Source: Equus caballus
Lineage: Eukaryota > Chordata > Mammalia > Perissodactyla > Equidae
NCBI RefSeq assembly: GCF_041296265.1
Contig: NC_091693.1
Coordinates: forward strand, 7,225,001-7,289,000
Direction of reading: 5' to 3'
DNA length: 64,000 nucleotides
This document shows, piece after piece, positions 41,053 through 50,900 of this stretch. The position numbers and the translations under genes are program-made. How positions within the stretch are numbered: position 1 is the stretch's first letter; each line of letters starts with the position of its first letter. The notes below the pieces were generated by a model that saw only the letters and a list, made by a program, of their open reading frames with translations, was not told where the DNA came from and made no database searches.

Positions 41053-41400
41053 TCAGTCAGAATATACTAGGTTATGCTGTGGTAATAAATGAGCTCTAGA
41101 CCTTAGTGGACTAACAATCAAAACTTATTTCTCGCTCATAGAAATAGGCGATGTCCTCCATGCCACGGCTCAGTGATCCAGCCAGCCTCCTTCACGAGGC
41201 ACGTCTGTGCCGCCATGGCTCCCATGGCTACCTGGGCAGCGGACCAGAGCATGGAGCATCATGCACTGGCTTTTAAATACTGCTACCGGGAAGTGACACA
41301 GCCAACACTTCCACTCACGTTTTATTGGCCAAAGCAAGTCATATAACCATACCCGAGTCCAAGGCGTCTGGAAGATGGTGGGAGACTTTAGTCATGCTTA
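41053..41400 (-). repeat. MaLR-like or related repeat (fossil)
   Basis: Contains 'tgctgtggtaataaatgagc' and 'ttattggccaaagcaagtcat', common in reversed LTR-type repeats. Family not settled. Confidence 0.35.
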
Positions 41401-41444
41401 CTGTCCTCTCCTTGATGGTGCTGAAAATTCAATGAGAGAGCCCA

Positions 41445-41642
41445 CACAAAACATTTCATTCATTCAATGAATATTTGAGGACCTCAGAAGTGCTGGCACT
41501 GTTCTAGGAAGTGGCTGCATAGCAGTGAACAAGGCAGACAGAAATCTTTGCCTTCAAGGAGCTCACATTCTAGTGGGGGAGGCGGACAAGAAACCGAATA
41601 AAGAAGCAAACCATGCAGTATGTCAGCAGGTGATAACGGTAA
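41445..41642 (-). repeat. L2 LINE 3' end
   Basis: cattcattcaatgaatatttg, ggcactgttctaggaagtgg, gtgaacaaggcagacag, cacattctagtgggg: a clear antisense L2 end. Confidence 0.8.
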
Positions 41643-42600
41643 TGTTACCGAACCTAAGTGGGTCCCCTTGTTGGTGAGTTGAAATCAGCGCCTTCACCAG
41701 AAGTAGTTGTCACACAAAGTAAAGTTTATTTGCAGCAAATAGAAACCATGGGGAATTGTTCCCCAAAGTCATGGCTCCCCAAGCACAGGACAACAGGAGA
41801 CTTTTTTTTTTTGAGGAAAATTAGCCCTGAGCTAACTGCTGCCAATCCTCCTCTTTTTGCTGAGGAAGACTAGCCCTGAGCTAACATCCGCACCCATCTT
41901 CCTCTACTTTATACGTGGGACACCTGCCACAGCATGGCTTTTGCCAAGTAGTGCCATGTCTGCACCCGGAATCCAAACCGGCGAACCCAGGGCGGCCGAG
42001 AAGCAGAACGTGCGCACTTAACCGCTGCGCCACCAGCCGGCTCCAACAGGGGCCTTTTATTGCAGATGGGGAATGAATATTCAAAAGGGAGAGGTGCGCA
42101 TTCGCTTGCTCAAGCTCAGTTCAAAAAACATGCTTCCGCATACATCACATGTTGTGGTAATAAGGTTTTGGCTCCTCCTGGGGCGGAGATCTTAGCATTA
42201 AAATTAGGCAAAGGTCATCTCTGGGGCACTTTTCAGCCCATCTGCACAGGTGTCACTCTCGCTGTGGGGTTTGGACCCCTTCAGGGTGGTTGGTGATTGC
42301 ATCTCTTAACATAAAAAAAAGGAAAAACAATTTGGAGAAAAAGTTAAATGCTTCTGAAAGCTCCCTTGAGTTCCTGGGGGCAATTAGTTGGTGACAGTAA
42401 GAGCCGCAGGTGAGATGGAGATCTGAGAGGACCTCCCTGAGATCAGGAGATGTGGAGACTTGAGGCACAAAGGCGGGGCCCGGGAGGCACTTGGGAAAGG
42501 AGTGGCAGCCTCGAGAGTGCCGGCAGAGGGGCTGCTGGCTGTTGCCAGGCTTGTGCAGCCTCCTCATCCATCTGTGTCTGGTCTGTGATGAGCTGGGAAC
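41643..42600 (-). mobile_element. ERV LTR (fossil), split by an ERE; same family as 59.0-59.5 kb
   Basis: Begins tgttaccgaacctaagtggg, with gtaaagtttatttgcagc, and continues after the SINE through gaatattcaaaagggag and gcatctcttaacat. It is the reverse complement of the element ending at 59535. The outer limit near 42600 is approximate. Confidence 0.65.
41802..42043 (-). mobile_element. ERE SINE copy 8, inside an LTR
   Basis: T run, gaggaaaattagccctgagc, ending caccagccggctc. Flanks caacaggagac/caacaggggcc are the duplication. Confidence 0.9.
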
Positions 42601-42639
42601 ATGCATCCAGATCAAATTGCTAGTAGGGCTTCTCCTTTC

Positions 42640-43265
42640 TTAAGGGGGAGGAGATGAGGGCAGAGAGGTGACAGGACAGAGCACTAGGGACTTGGTCATG
42701 GTGAGGACTTTGAGTCTTATCTTCGGTAAAGTGTAGCCAGGAGAGGGCTCAAGCAGGAGGGTTGTGAATAGACTCAGGCATTCACAGGCTCCCTCTGGCT
42801 GCATTTGGGGAAAAGACTGAGAGCAGGCGCGGGAGCGGGGAGACTGCTGTAATGGGCCAGGCAGGAGAGGACGGAGGCCAGGCCAGCTTGTGGCAGTGGA
42901 GGGGGAGGAGGGTTTAGTTTCTGTAGGCAGAGTCGACAAGGTTTGTCACTGGAAGGACGGAGGTGCCATTAATGCAGACAGGGAAGTCAGAGGGAGCAGG
43001 TTTGGGAGGAAGGTCAGGAGCTCAGTTTAGGAGGAGTGAAGCTTGAGACACAGCTAAGACCGCCATGGAGATGGAGAGTAAGATGCAGAATGTTGGAGTC
43101 TGGAGACAGAAATTTCTGGGCTGAAGATAGAAATTTGGTTGTTGATAGCCTGGAGATGGAATTTAAGCCGTGTGTTTTGGGGGGAGATCCCCTATAGCAT
43201 GAGTGGGACAGAGAGGAGGACCCAGGAGCTGGCCAGAGTCGAGTCAGGCGGACAGACCTAGATGA
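42640..43265 (-). repeat. L2 LINE ORF2-end fragment
   Basis: Antisense L2 words: gtcatggtgaggactttgag, actgctgtaatgggccaggc, gagcaggtttgggagg, ggtcaggagctcagttt. Confidence 0.7.
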
Positions 43266-43277
43266 CAAAATGACTGC

Positions 43278-43477
43278 TTTTTCTTCTTCTCCCCAAAGCC
43301 GCCCGGTACATAGTTGTCTATTCTAGTTGTAGGTCCTTCTGGTTGTGCTGTGTGGGATGCCGCCTCAGCATGGCTTGATGAGCAGGGCCATGTCTGCGCC
43401 CAGGATCTGAACCAGCGAAACTCTAGGCTGCTGAAGCAGAGCGCGCGAACTTAACCGCTCAGTCGGGGGGCCGGTCC
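43278..43477 (-). mobile_element. ERE SINE copy 9 (ERE1 type)
   Basis: tcttcttctccccaaagccg, gtacatagttgtc, ending gggggccggtcc in reverse. Flanks acaaaatga/acaatgtga are diverged. Confidence 0.9.
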
Positions 43478-43529
43478 TACAATGTGATTGTAATTGGCAG
43501 TGGGTGCTCTGAGAAAGAGCAGGTCATGG

Positions 43530-43985
43530 GTCACAAGAGATTTTCACATATTGAGGTATATGGGGTAACTATTTGAGTCCAAAACTGATTCAGCTTGATC
43601 TAAAAAGCCTGATTTATGGCCTATCAAACATACATTGTACATCTGCTTAACCATCAAAGCAAAGATTGCCCTCTCAAGATAAGAAGCATACTGCCCCTCC
43701 AGCGCCCTATTGGTAACGCCCGGATTACTCCCTTTCCTGACACCAGGGTCATGTCAACCTGGTAATTTGCCACTTCATACTTCTGAAATTTTGATGAAAA
43801 CGTATCCTGGGTGTGTTTAATGCGTGTTCTTTGTTCTGAAAAGATCTGAGTCTGTGCTGAAACCCATGCTTCTCCGGAATGCCTTCTAAGGCCTTCCTGG
43901 GTTATAATCCTCACTCTGGCTCATAATAAACTCACCCTCATTTTGATTTTTAGGTTGGTTATGGATTATTTGCGTCAACACAAGC
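43530..43985 (+). mobile_element. ERV LTR fossil A (diverged member of the A-B-C-D family)
   Basis: Ends ggctcataataaactcaccc...ggttatggattatttgcgtc, parallel to LTR B. AATAAA near 43925 is its own signal. The start is approximate. No internal part adjoins it. Confidence 0.55.
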
Positions 43986-43986
43986 A

Positions 43987-44522
43987 TGTGACAAACGGCA
44001 AGCAGTAGGACATGCTGGAGTATATGAGGGAGCCATTTGGTGTAAACCTAATTCGGCCTGAACTTGTTTTTCCAAAAGGGCCTGACGTGGCCGTTGAGCA
44101 CGCATTGTACCTCTGCTCTAGGCATTTGCTGTGTCCCAAAGACAAGAACAAATGGCCTTAACATAAAGAAGCAACATCCCCCCCGTTGGCATTTCCTTAA
44201 GGATAAGCATCTCTCCCTAGGCTAGGAATTGGCTGCTATGCTCACCTGTGACCACCCAGCTCTAGACAACAGACCTGCCACCTGCTGTGTCCATCAATCA
44301 CAGTGCAGGGCAATCTTGTGACTATTGTAAAAGGGACATTTCGATCATATGTGATACATGCTCTTTGACAGTATATAACCCCTCTGCACACCCCACTTCC
44401 TCAGTGCCCTTCCCTCCTCAGGGAAAGAAAGCCCAGGCTAAGCTAGTCCTCAGATCTGGCTCATAATAAACTCATGCCAATTTTCATTTATAGATTTATT
44501 ATGGATTATTTTCATTGACACA
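43987..44522 (+). mobile_element. ERV LTR fossil B
   Basis: From tgtgacaaacggc through ggagtatatgagggagcc and tataacccctctgc to tggattattttcattgacaca. CATG lies at both edges. It is closely related in reverse to LTR C. Confidence 0.65.
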
Positions 44523-44534
44523 TGCAGCCGCAAG

Positions 44535-44745
44535 CCTCATCTAGTTTCAGGAGGAGACAGGGAGGGCTTCCTAGAGGAAGTGACTCCTGAGCTGACACCC
44601 AAAGCCCGAGTAGCTACAAAACCAGACGGAAAAAAGTAGAAAGAATGTTCTAGGTAGAGGGCACAGCCCATGCAAAAGCCTGGCAGCCAGCGAGCCCCGG
44701 TGAGGGCAGAGCACAGAGGTGCTCAGTCTGGCAGGGTGGGGTGTG
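44535..44745 (-). repeat. L2 LINE fragment
   Basis: gaggaagtgactcctgagctg, gttctaggtagagggcac, cccatgcaaaagcctgg: antisense L2 tail. Confidence 0.65.
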
Positions 44746-45029
44746 GGGAGAAGGGAATCGGATTAGTAATCACCAAAAATATTGACATCAGCCAAGTCCA
44801 GGTTCAGACCTGGTCCTGCCACCCTCTGTGACCTCAGGCAAGTCACCCTGCCTTCAGAGCCTCCATTTTCTCTTCTGTTAGTTCCTGCCTCACAGACAAG
44901 ATTTGTGTGGCAGTTCCATGGCCAGGCCCCAAACTCTCAACAAGCGTAGCTGCGATTCTGATTTTTGTCTGTTGTGATCCTGTTATTTGAGCTATTATAA
45001 TATCAAATATTTCTATTATTTGAGGAGAA

Positions 45030-45740
45030 TATGCATGAGGAGTCAATGCCTCAAGGTACAGGCTAGGGAGTTAAACCTCCGAGTCAGTTTACTTCTTTGT
45101 AAAATGGAGATAATATATAGCATCCATCCTATAGGACTGTTATGAGGACATATGAGCTGGTACATGTGACGAGGAAAATAATCCATAAGCAATCTATAAA
45201 CGAAAATATGGTTGAGTTTATTCTGAGCTAAAATGTGAGAACCATGGCCTGGGGCCTATACCCCCAAAGAGGATGTTTCACATAGGATTGAAATGTCCCT
45301 TTTACAATAGTTGCGAGACTGCTCTGTGGCACAGCGATTGATGGGGTTTGCTGTCTTGGCAGGCACAGCAGGAGGCAAGTCTGTTGTCCTCGAGCTAGCT
45401 GATCACAAGTGAGCTGGGTGGTCAAAGGTGAGTTCAGCAATCAGTTCCTAGTCTAAAGAAAGATGTGTATCCCTAAGGAAATGCCAGTGTGGGGGGAAGT
45501 TGCATCTTTATCTTAAGGCCATTTGTTCTTGCCATAGGAAATGTTTAAAGCAGATATTCAATGCATGCTCAATGGCCATGTCAGGCCCTTTTGGAAAAAC
45601 AAAGTCAGGCTGAATTAGGTTTACACCAAACGGCTTCCTCATATACTCCAATAGATCCTCTTGCTTGCCATTTCTATTTGTCACATGTAAAGTCTTAGCA
45701 GAGTGCTTGGCAGTTATTCTAATCAGTATTATCTAAAGAT
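45030..45740 (+). repeat. MIR SINE split by LTR C
   Basis: MIR words agtcagtttacttctttg and taaaatggagataat lead to ggtacatg at 45166, then resume at 45684 with catgtaaagtcttagcagag. Confidence 0.7.
45167..45683 (-). mobile_element. Solitary ERV LTR fossil C, inserted in a MIR
   Basis: TG...CA ends (tgacgaggaaaataatcc to ctatttgtca) with a 4-bp CATG duplication on both sides, which fits class I ERVs. The MIR on each side proves the boundaries. No internal part is present. Confidence 0.75.
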
Positions 45741-45794
45741 GAGCAAGAGTCAACCGCTTGAGGAACCCAGGTGGGTTCCAAGAGGATGAACAGC

Positions 45795-45965
45795 CTGGGT
45801 AATAGCTATTATTTACTAAGTGTTTTTGCCTAATTCTGGTATGGGCGGACCCAGCGGGGTGTGGGAACCCTTGTTCCCATTTTACAGATTAGAAAATCAT
45901 TACCGCAAATCACTGTTTTGGGATTCCACACTTGCTAAGGGGCAGAGCGAGGATTTAAACTCAAG
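45795..45965 (-). repeat. MIR SINE
   Basis: gctattatttactaagtg, cccattttacagattagaaaa, gcagagcgaggatttaaac: antisense MIR. Confidence 0.7.
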
Positions 45966-46599
45966 CTTAGCCAGCCTCCAGGGAAGAGGCCCAGGGCCAG
46001 ACCGCCAGGGAGCCAGTTTAGCCCTGCGAAGTTGGGGGTCGCGTGCAAGTTGGAGGCTGGAACCCAAGAGCAAGAGAAAGGCCTCCAAAGGCGACTCAGT
46101 CGCCATTTCCCCCCGTTTCTGCATTCCCCACCCGACCCACCCCCTGACCTCAGGGACATCCAGCCTCAGAAATCAGGTCGTGGCCAGTGGACTCTTCCTG
46201 AGTGCCGGCCCCTCTTTAGAGACTGGAAGACTGAGGCGACACTTGGGTCGGCCTAGGAAAAACGATTCTGGTGACGCTAACTCCGGGTCAAGGCGCGCGC
46301 GGGTGGAGGAGGCACTAGGTGGCCTCGTGGGCGGCGAAGTCCTGCCCTGAGTTGGACCGCCACCCGGGCTGCCGCAGGGTCCCGGGAATCTAGCCTGAGT
46401 CCCTGCCACAGACCAGGCTCCAGATGCTGTTTGTCGCGACAAGGTTAGGAGAGGGCCCGTGCGCCGAGTCCCCAGTCCCTTTTCAAGCGGACCGAAAACC
46501 GCATCGGTGGCCGGGTGGAAGCTGGCTTCGGGGCGAAAAGTCACACCATAACCCTCCGGGGCCACCTCGGAGCTCTCCTGCCCGGGCGCCCCCGCCCGG

Positions 46600-46894
46600 C
46601 CGGGAGAGGCACAGCGGACCTCAGCCCCACTAAGTCGGCCCGGGGCTGGAACCCGGAGTGCCGGAAACACTCAGCGCGGCGCGGCGGCTGCTGTATCCCG
46701 TTACGCAGGCTGGGTCGGCGCGCGCAGGCGCAGTTCCGATGCCGGCTCTAGGACCGCGCGGACGCCCCCGGGACCCCGCAGTGCCGGATCCGGCCTTGGC
46801 AGCCTGAGTCACGGGTCCCGCCCTGCCGAGCCGGACGCAGCTGGAAGCCCGGGAGCGGCGCAGGCGAGCGGACCAGCGGACTGTGAGCGAGGCG
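46600..46894 (+). promoter_or_regulatory. CAPNS1: CAPNS1 CpG-island promoter and non-coding exon 1
   Basis: This dense CpG stretch has an NRF1-like GCGCGCAGGCGCA near 46719 and no TATA box. A 5' UTR exon probably ends at 46894, before gtgagcgccc, and splices to the acceptor at 47790, since the coding exon has a clean cag acceptor 18 bases before the ATG. The exact transcription start is not visible from sequence. Confidence 0.55.
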
Positions 46895-47808
46895 GTGAGC
46901 GCCCGGTGCAGACTGCCCCTGCACTCCGTAAGCCCGGCCCTGGCGGCCCCCCGCCCCGACGAGATCCTCAAGTCCCGGTCTCAGGGGTCCCCCAGACCAT
47001 GATCTCAGATTCGAACGCCCAGACCTGTCCAGCCCTAGTGATCCCGCCCCGGGGATTCCTCCACCCTCCGGCTCAGGATCTAAAATACGAGGTGGATTTG
47101 AGAGGTACCTCGTAAAATCTGCCCTGGGTGGGGCCTCCAGAACCACGATCCTAGCTAGATCCGTGCTCCCGGTTGTAATGGGACTCCGTTATCCTGGGCC
47201 CCGGGGTTCACACCCACAACCTTAGACCTGACCCCATAAACCCAGTGGAACACCGTAATCCTGCTGCTGGGAGGATCTAAACCCTCAATTCCATTCTGGA
47301 TTTTCTAAACCCTGCCCCAGGGGCCTCCTGGTGGAGAATCTCTGATCCGCGCCCCTGACCCGCCCAACACCCAAGTCCAGTTTTGGGGCTCTGGATCTCA
47401 GACTCGAGCGCCCAAACACGTCAAGGATGCCTTCCACCAACTTGGGGCCCCCATCTTGAGAACCCGCCCGGACCTGGACGGTATCTGGTGCTTAAAATGA
47501 TGCCTATGCGTGGACTCCATCTAGGGGCCCTCAAACCAGACGGGCACCCTTTGGACTGGAGGGGGTTTCAAACCTTACCCTCCGTCCCTATCCCACCCAC
47601 CCGAGAACCGTCCTCCCCGTGAAGCCCAGACACTATCCCGAATGGACCTTCAAGCCCCAGCCCGAGGCCGGGTCCCCGCCCAGAGGCCTCATATTACTCT
47701 CCCACGTCCAGCTGCCAGAAATGCGTGTTTTTGTGGGGAGGGGGCGGGCTCAGGGGCGAGGCGGCCACCTGACCCCTTTTTCCCCCTCAGGGATATTGAG
47801 TCGCAGCC

Positions 47809-47933
47809 ATGTTCCTGGTTAACTCGTTCCTGAAGGGCGGCGGCGGCGGCGGGGGAGGCGGGGGCCTGGGCGGGGGCCTGGGGAATGTGCTCGGAGGCCT
47901 GATCAGCGGCGGCGGCGGAGGCGGTGGCGGTGG

Positions 47934-47966
<33 letters not shown>

Positions 47967-50900
47967 AACTGCCATGCGCATCCTGGGCGGGGTCATTAGC
48001 GCCATCAGGTAAGGCGGGGCCTGAGGAGGGGCGGGGCCTGGCGGAGGAGGCATGTCCAGCGAGCATAGAGTGGGGTAACCTGGAGGCTGACCTGGAGCCC
48101 TCCTTAGGCTGGGCGGGCCTGGGCTGGGAGACGGCCTTGAGGGGCGGGCCGTACTGAGGCTGATGGCAGCTCCCAGGGGCGGGGCCTGACCTGGGCGCAG
48201 TCAGACCGTTGAGGGGACCCGGGAGGTGGGGCTTCCTCGGGCTGGGCGCGGCCTGCTTTCAGTACCTGGAGACGAACGTTAGGGGGGCCGTGCCAACGAG
48301 ACTGGGTGTCCCTTCCCGGGGGCGAGGCTTGTTTTGTGGGCGCGGCCTGGCGGTCCTAGGTGGGTCCATGAGGAGGTGGGCCCACAAGAGGTCGAAGCCT
48401 AGTGGGATGAGGGACATGGCCTTGGGCTGGGCCTGGCCAGGAACTGGCTAGATAGAAAGATGCCGTGGTGGAGGTAGGACAGCTTGTCGGTAGGGGCCTG
48501 GTTAGCCTTGGCCTCTGAGCAGTGATCCCTCGACGGGGCGAGAACTCATGGAGCTGGGCTGGACTCTTTGAAGACACAGGCTTTCCGTTCAGGAAGCTGT
48601 GGTGATGGAGCAGGTTCCTAGACAGGTGGGACCTGAAGAGGGTGGGGCCCTGGGGGGCTGGGTCTGTTGAGGAATCTGCCATGGGGGGTATGCCCTGGCA
48701 GGAGAGGGACCTCCCGTGGGGGCGGGCCTGTGGGTTTCCTCGCTGCGCAACCAGGGTGGCAAGGATAGGGACAGGTGAGGACAAGGACAGGTGAGGCAGG
48801 CGGAGGGAGCAGGTCGGCAGAGTGGCGGGTTGGGGCGTTGGGGCTGTCACCGCCTGTCGTTGGCCCTGCCCCCTGGCGCTGACTCCCCTCTGTTTCCCTT
48901 CAGCGAGGCGGCTGCGCAGTACAACCCAGAGCCCCCGGTAAGCCGCCCTCCACAACCGGAGACCTTTCTTCTCACTCCAAGGCCCCTTCCAGCATCCTTG
49001 CCCCTTTGGAGAAGCCCCACCTCCTCCCTCTTTCGCTTTTATTAAGTCTCTCCCTTGTCATACCTCAGACTTAGCTATGCCCACTCCCTGTTCACTGACC
49101 ACCTCTCCTCTTTGATCACTCAGGCCCCAGCCCACTCTGACTTTCCCACCCAGGTCCCAGGTCCCCCTCCCCCTACCTGCTATGAGATCTCCTCCCTCTG
49201 CAGCCCCCACGCACCCATTACTCCAACATCGAGGCCAATGAGAGCGAGGAGGTCCGCCAGTTCCGGAGGCTCTTTGCCCAGCTGGCTGGAGATGTAAGTA
49301 ACCCGGGCCCCCAGGCCTGTGCTGACCCTTCCCTGCCTTCCCCTGGGCTGCCCTCACACTCACTCGACCATGGCAATCCCAAAGTTCCCATCCTCCTTCA
49401 TGACACGCCCGGATGCATCCCTTACTTCTCCCCACAGGACATGGAGGTCAGTCCCACAGAACTCATGAACATTCTCAACAAGATCGTGACCCGACGTGAG
49501 TGATTGGCATCAACACAAAGGGACGGTTTAGAGTTATGGTGGCCGGGGTGGCTGTGACCTCTGGCCTCTGACCTTCAACCTGTTCCCCACAGACCCTGAT
49601 CTGAAGACTGATGGCTTTGGCATTGACACGTGCCGCAGCATGGTGGCCGTGATGGATGTATCCTTGGGGGCAGTCTGGCAGTGGGCCTTGGGGGAAGAGG
49701 GAATTTTCTGAGAGCGTGACTGGGACAGCCGGGATGTAGCTTCCATACCTACCGGGGTGGACATGCATACCTAAGAACACACGCCCGCCTATGGACATGT
49801 GGCAATAAGTAGTAACATCAGCTGTCAGCGCTGGCACTTCGCTTCCCTCTACTTCACAGCCACCCTGTTAGGCACAAGTGTTGTACTCCAGTTAAAGGTG
49901 AAAAAAAGACTCACAGAGAGGCAAACATTTGTCTGAAGTTAGAAATAAAGAATGAGTGGCAGGATAGGAATTTGGACTCGGGTCTTTTGGGCTTGTGAAC
50001 CCAAGCTTATAACTGCCGTAGGTATGCGATGCACGTTTCCACGGGCACACCCATATACATACAGATGTGCAGACACGTGCTCAGGGACATACATGTATAT
50101 TTGCACATGGGCCAGTCATTAGCTGATCTTGGGGACGTGCACACTCCGCACAGAGGGCAGTGCAGACACATGCATATGTATGTGTCATGTGATCACATAC
50201 GTGTGGTGCATAGGGTTAAACAATTCCAGCTCTGGCCCTTAACAAGGTTACCGAGCCTCTCTGTGCCTCAGTTTGCCTGTCTGTAAGATGGGGTGAATGA
50301 TGATGATACTAAATTGGAGCTACATGCAAAAGTTTTAGCACGGTGCCTACGAGTACACAGGAAGTGGTCTGTATGCGTTAGCTGTTACTGTGATCTTACT
50401 CCGTAGATCTTTCAGCTCTGAATCTGTTTCTTTCTCTGTCACTGGGGAATAATAGTGGTGGGGCTGGTGTTTGAGGATTTAGGGAGAAAAGTTAGGGAGA
50501 AAAGTTCTTGAGGAGCTTAGCACCATCTCGCATGTCCCAGGTAACTTGATAAGTCTTGGCTATTGTTGCTGTTTATTGAGAATTTATCAGATGCCAGCCC
50601 CTGACCTACAGGCTTTGTACCAGTGTCTCATTCAGTTTCTACCACACCCAGCAGGTATTTACTCTCATCACCTTATTTCCTTAGATTTCTAAGAGACCCT
50701 CCTTTTTTACATGTCCTAACATTTATGAAATTGAGGAATTAGCAACTATTTTCAGGTGAGGAATTTGTAGTTTGGAGAAGTTCAATATAATTCCCCATGG
50801 TTATGTTTAAAGAGTCTTTTTTTTAGAAATATAAACTATGGATAAAAACAAAAATAGGGTCTGGCCCAGTGGCGCAGCGGTTAAGTTCGCACCTTCTGTT

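Larger units (their letters stand above)
28270..46590. other. TBCB-CAPNS1 intergenic stretch, no coding gene seen
   Basis: About 18 kb dominated by SINEs, LTR fossils, L2, L1 and one hAT element, listed separately. Apart from the GC-rich island at 31.44-31.90 kb I see no promoter-like stretch and no exon with similarity to a known protein. Confidence 0.65.

Noticed and set aside
47787-48053. Minus-strand frame coding a long proline run opposite CAPNS1 exon 2
   Set aside because: It is the complement of the GGN polyglycine codons; no splice context, no similarity, and the sense strand is a known gene.
48356-48955. 199-residue minus-strand open frame in CAPNS1 intron 2
   Set aside because: GC-rich intronic sequence with no similarity I recognise and no promoter or poly(A) signal.
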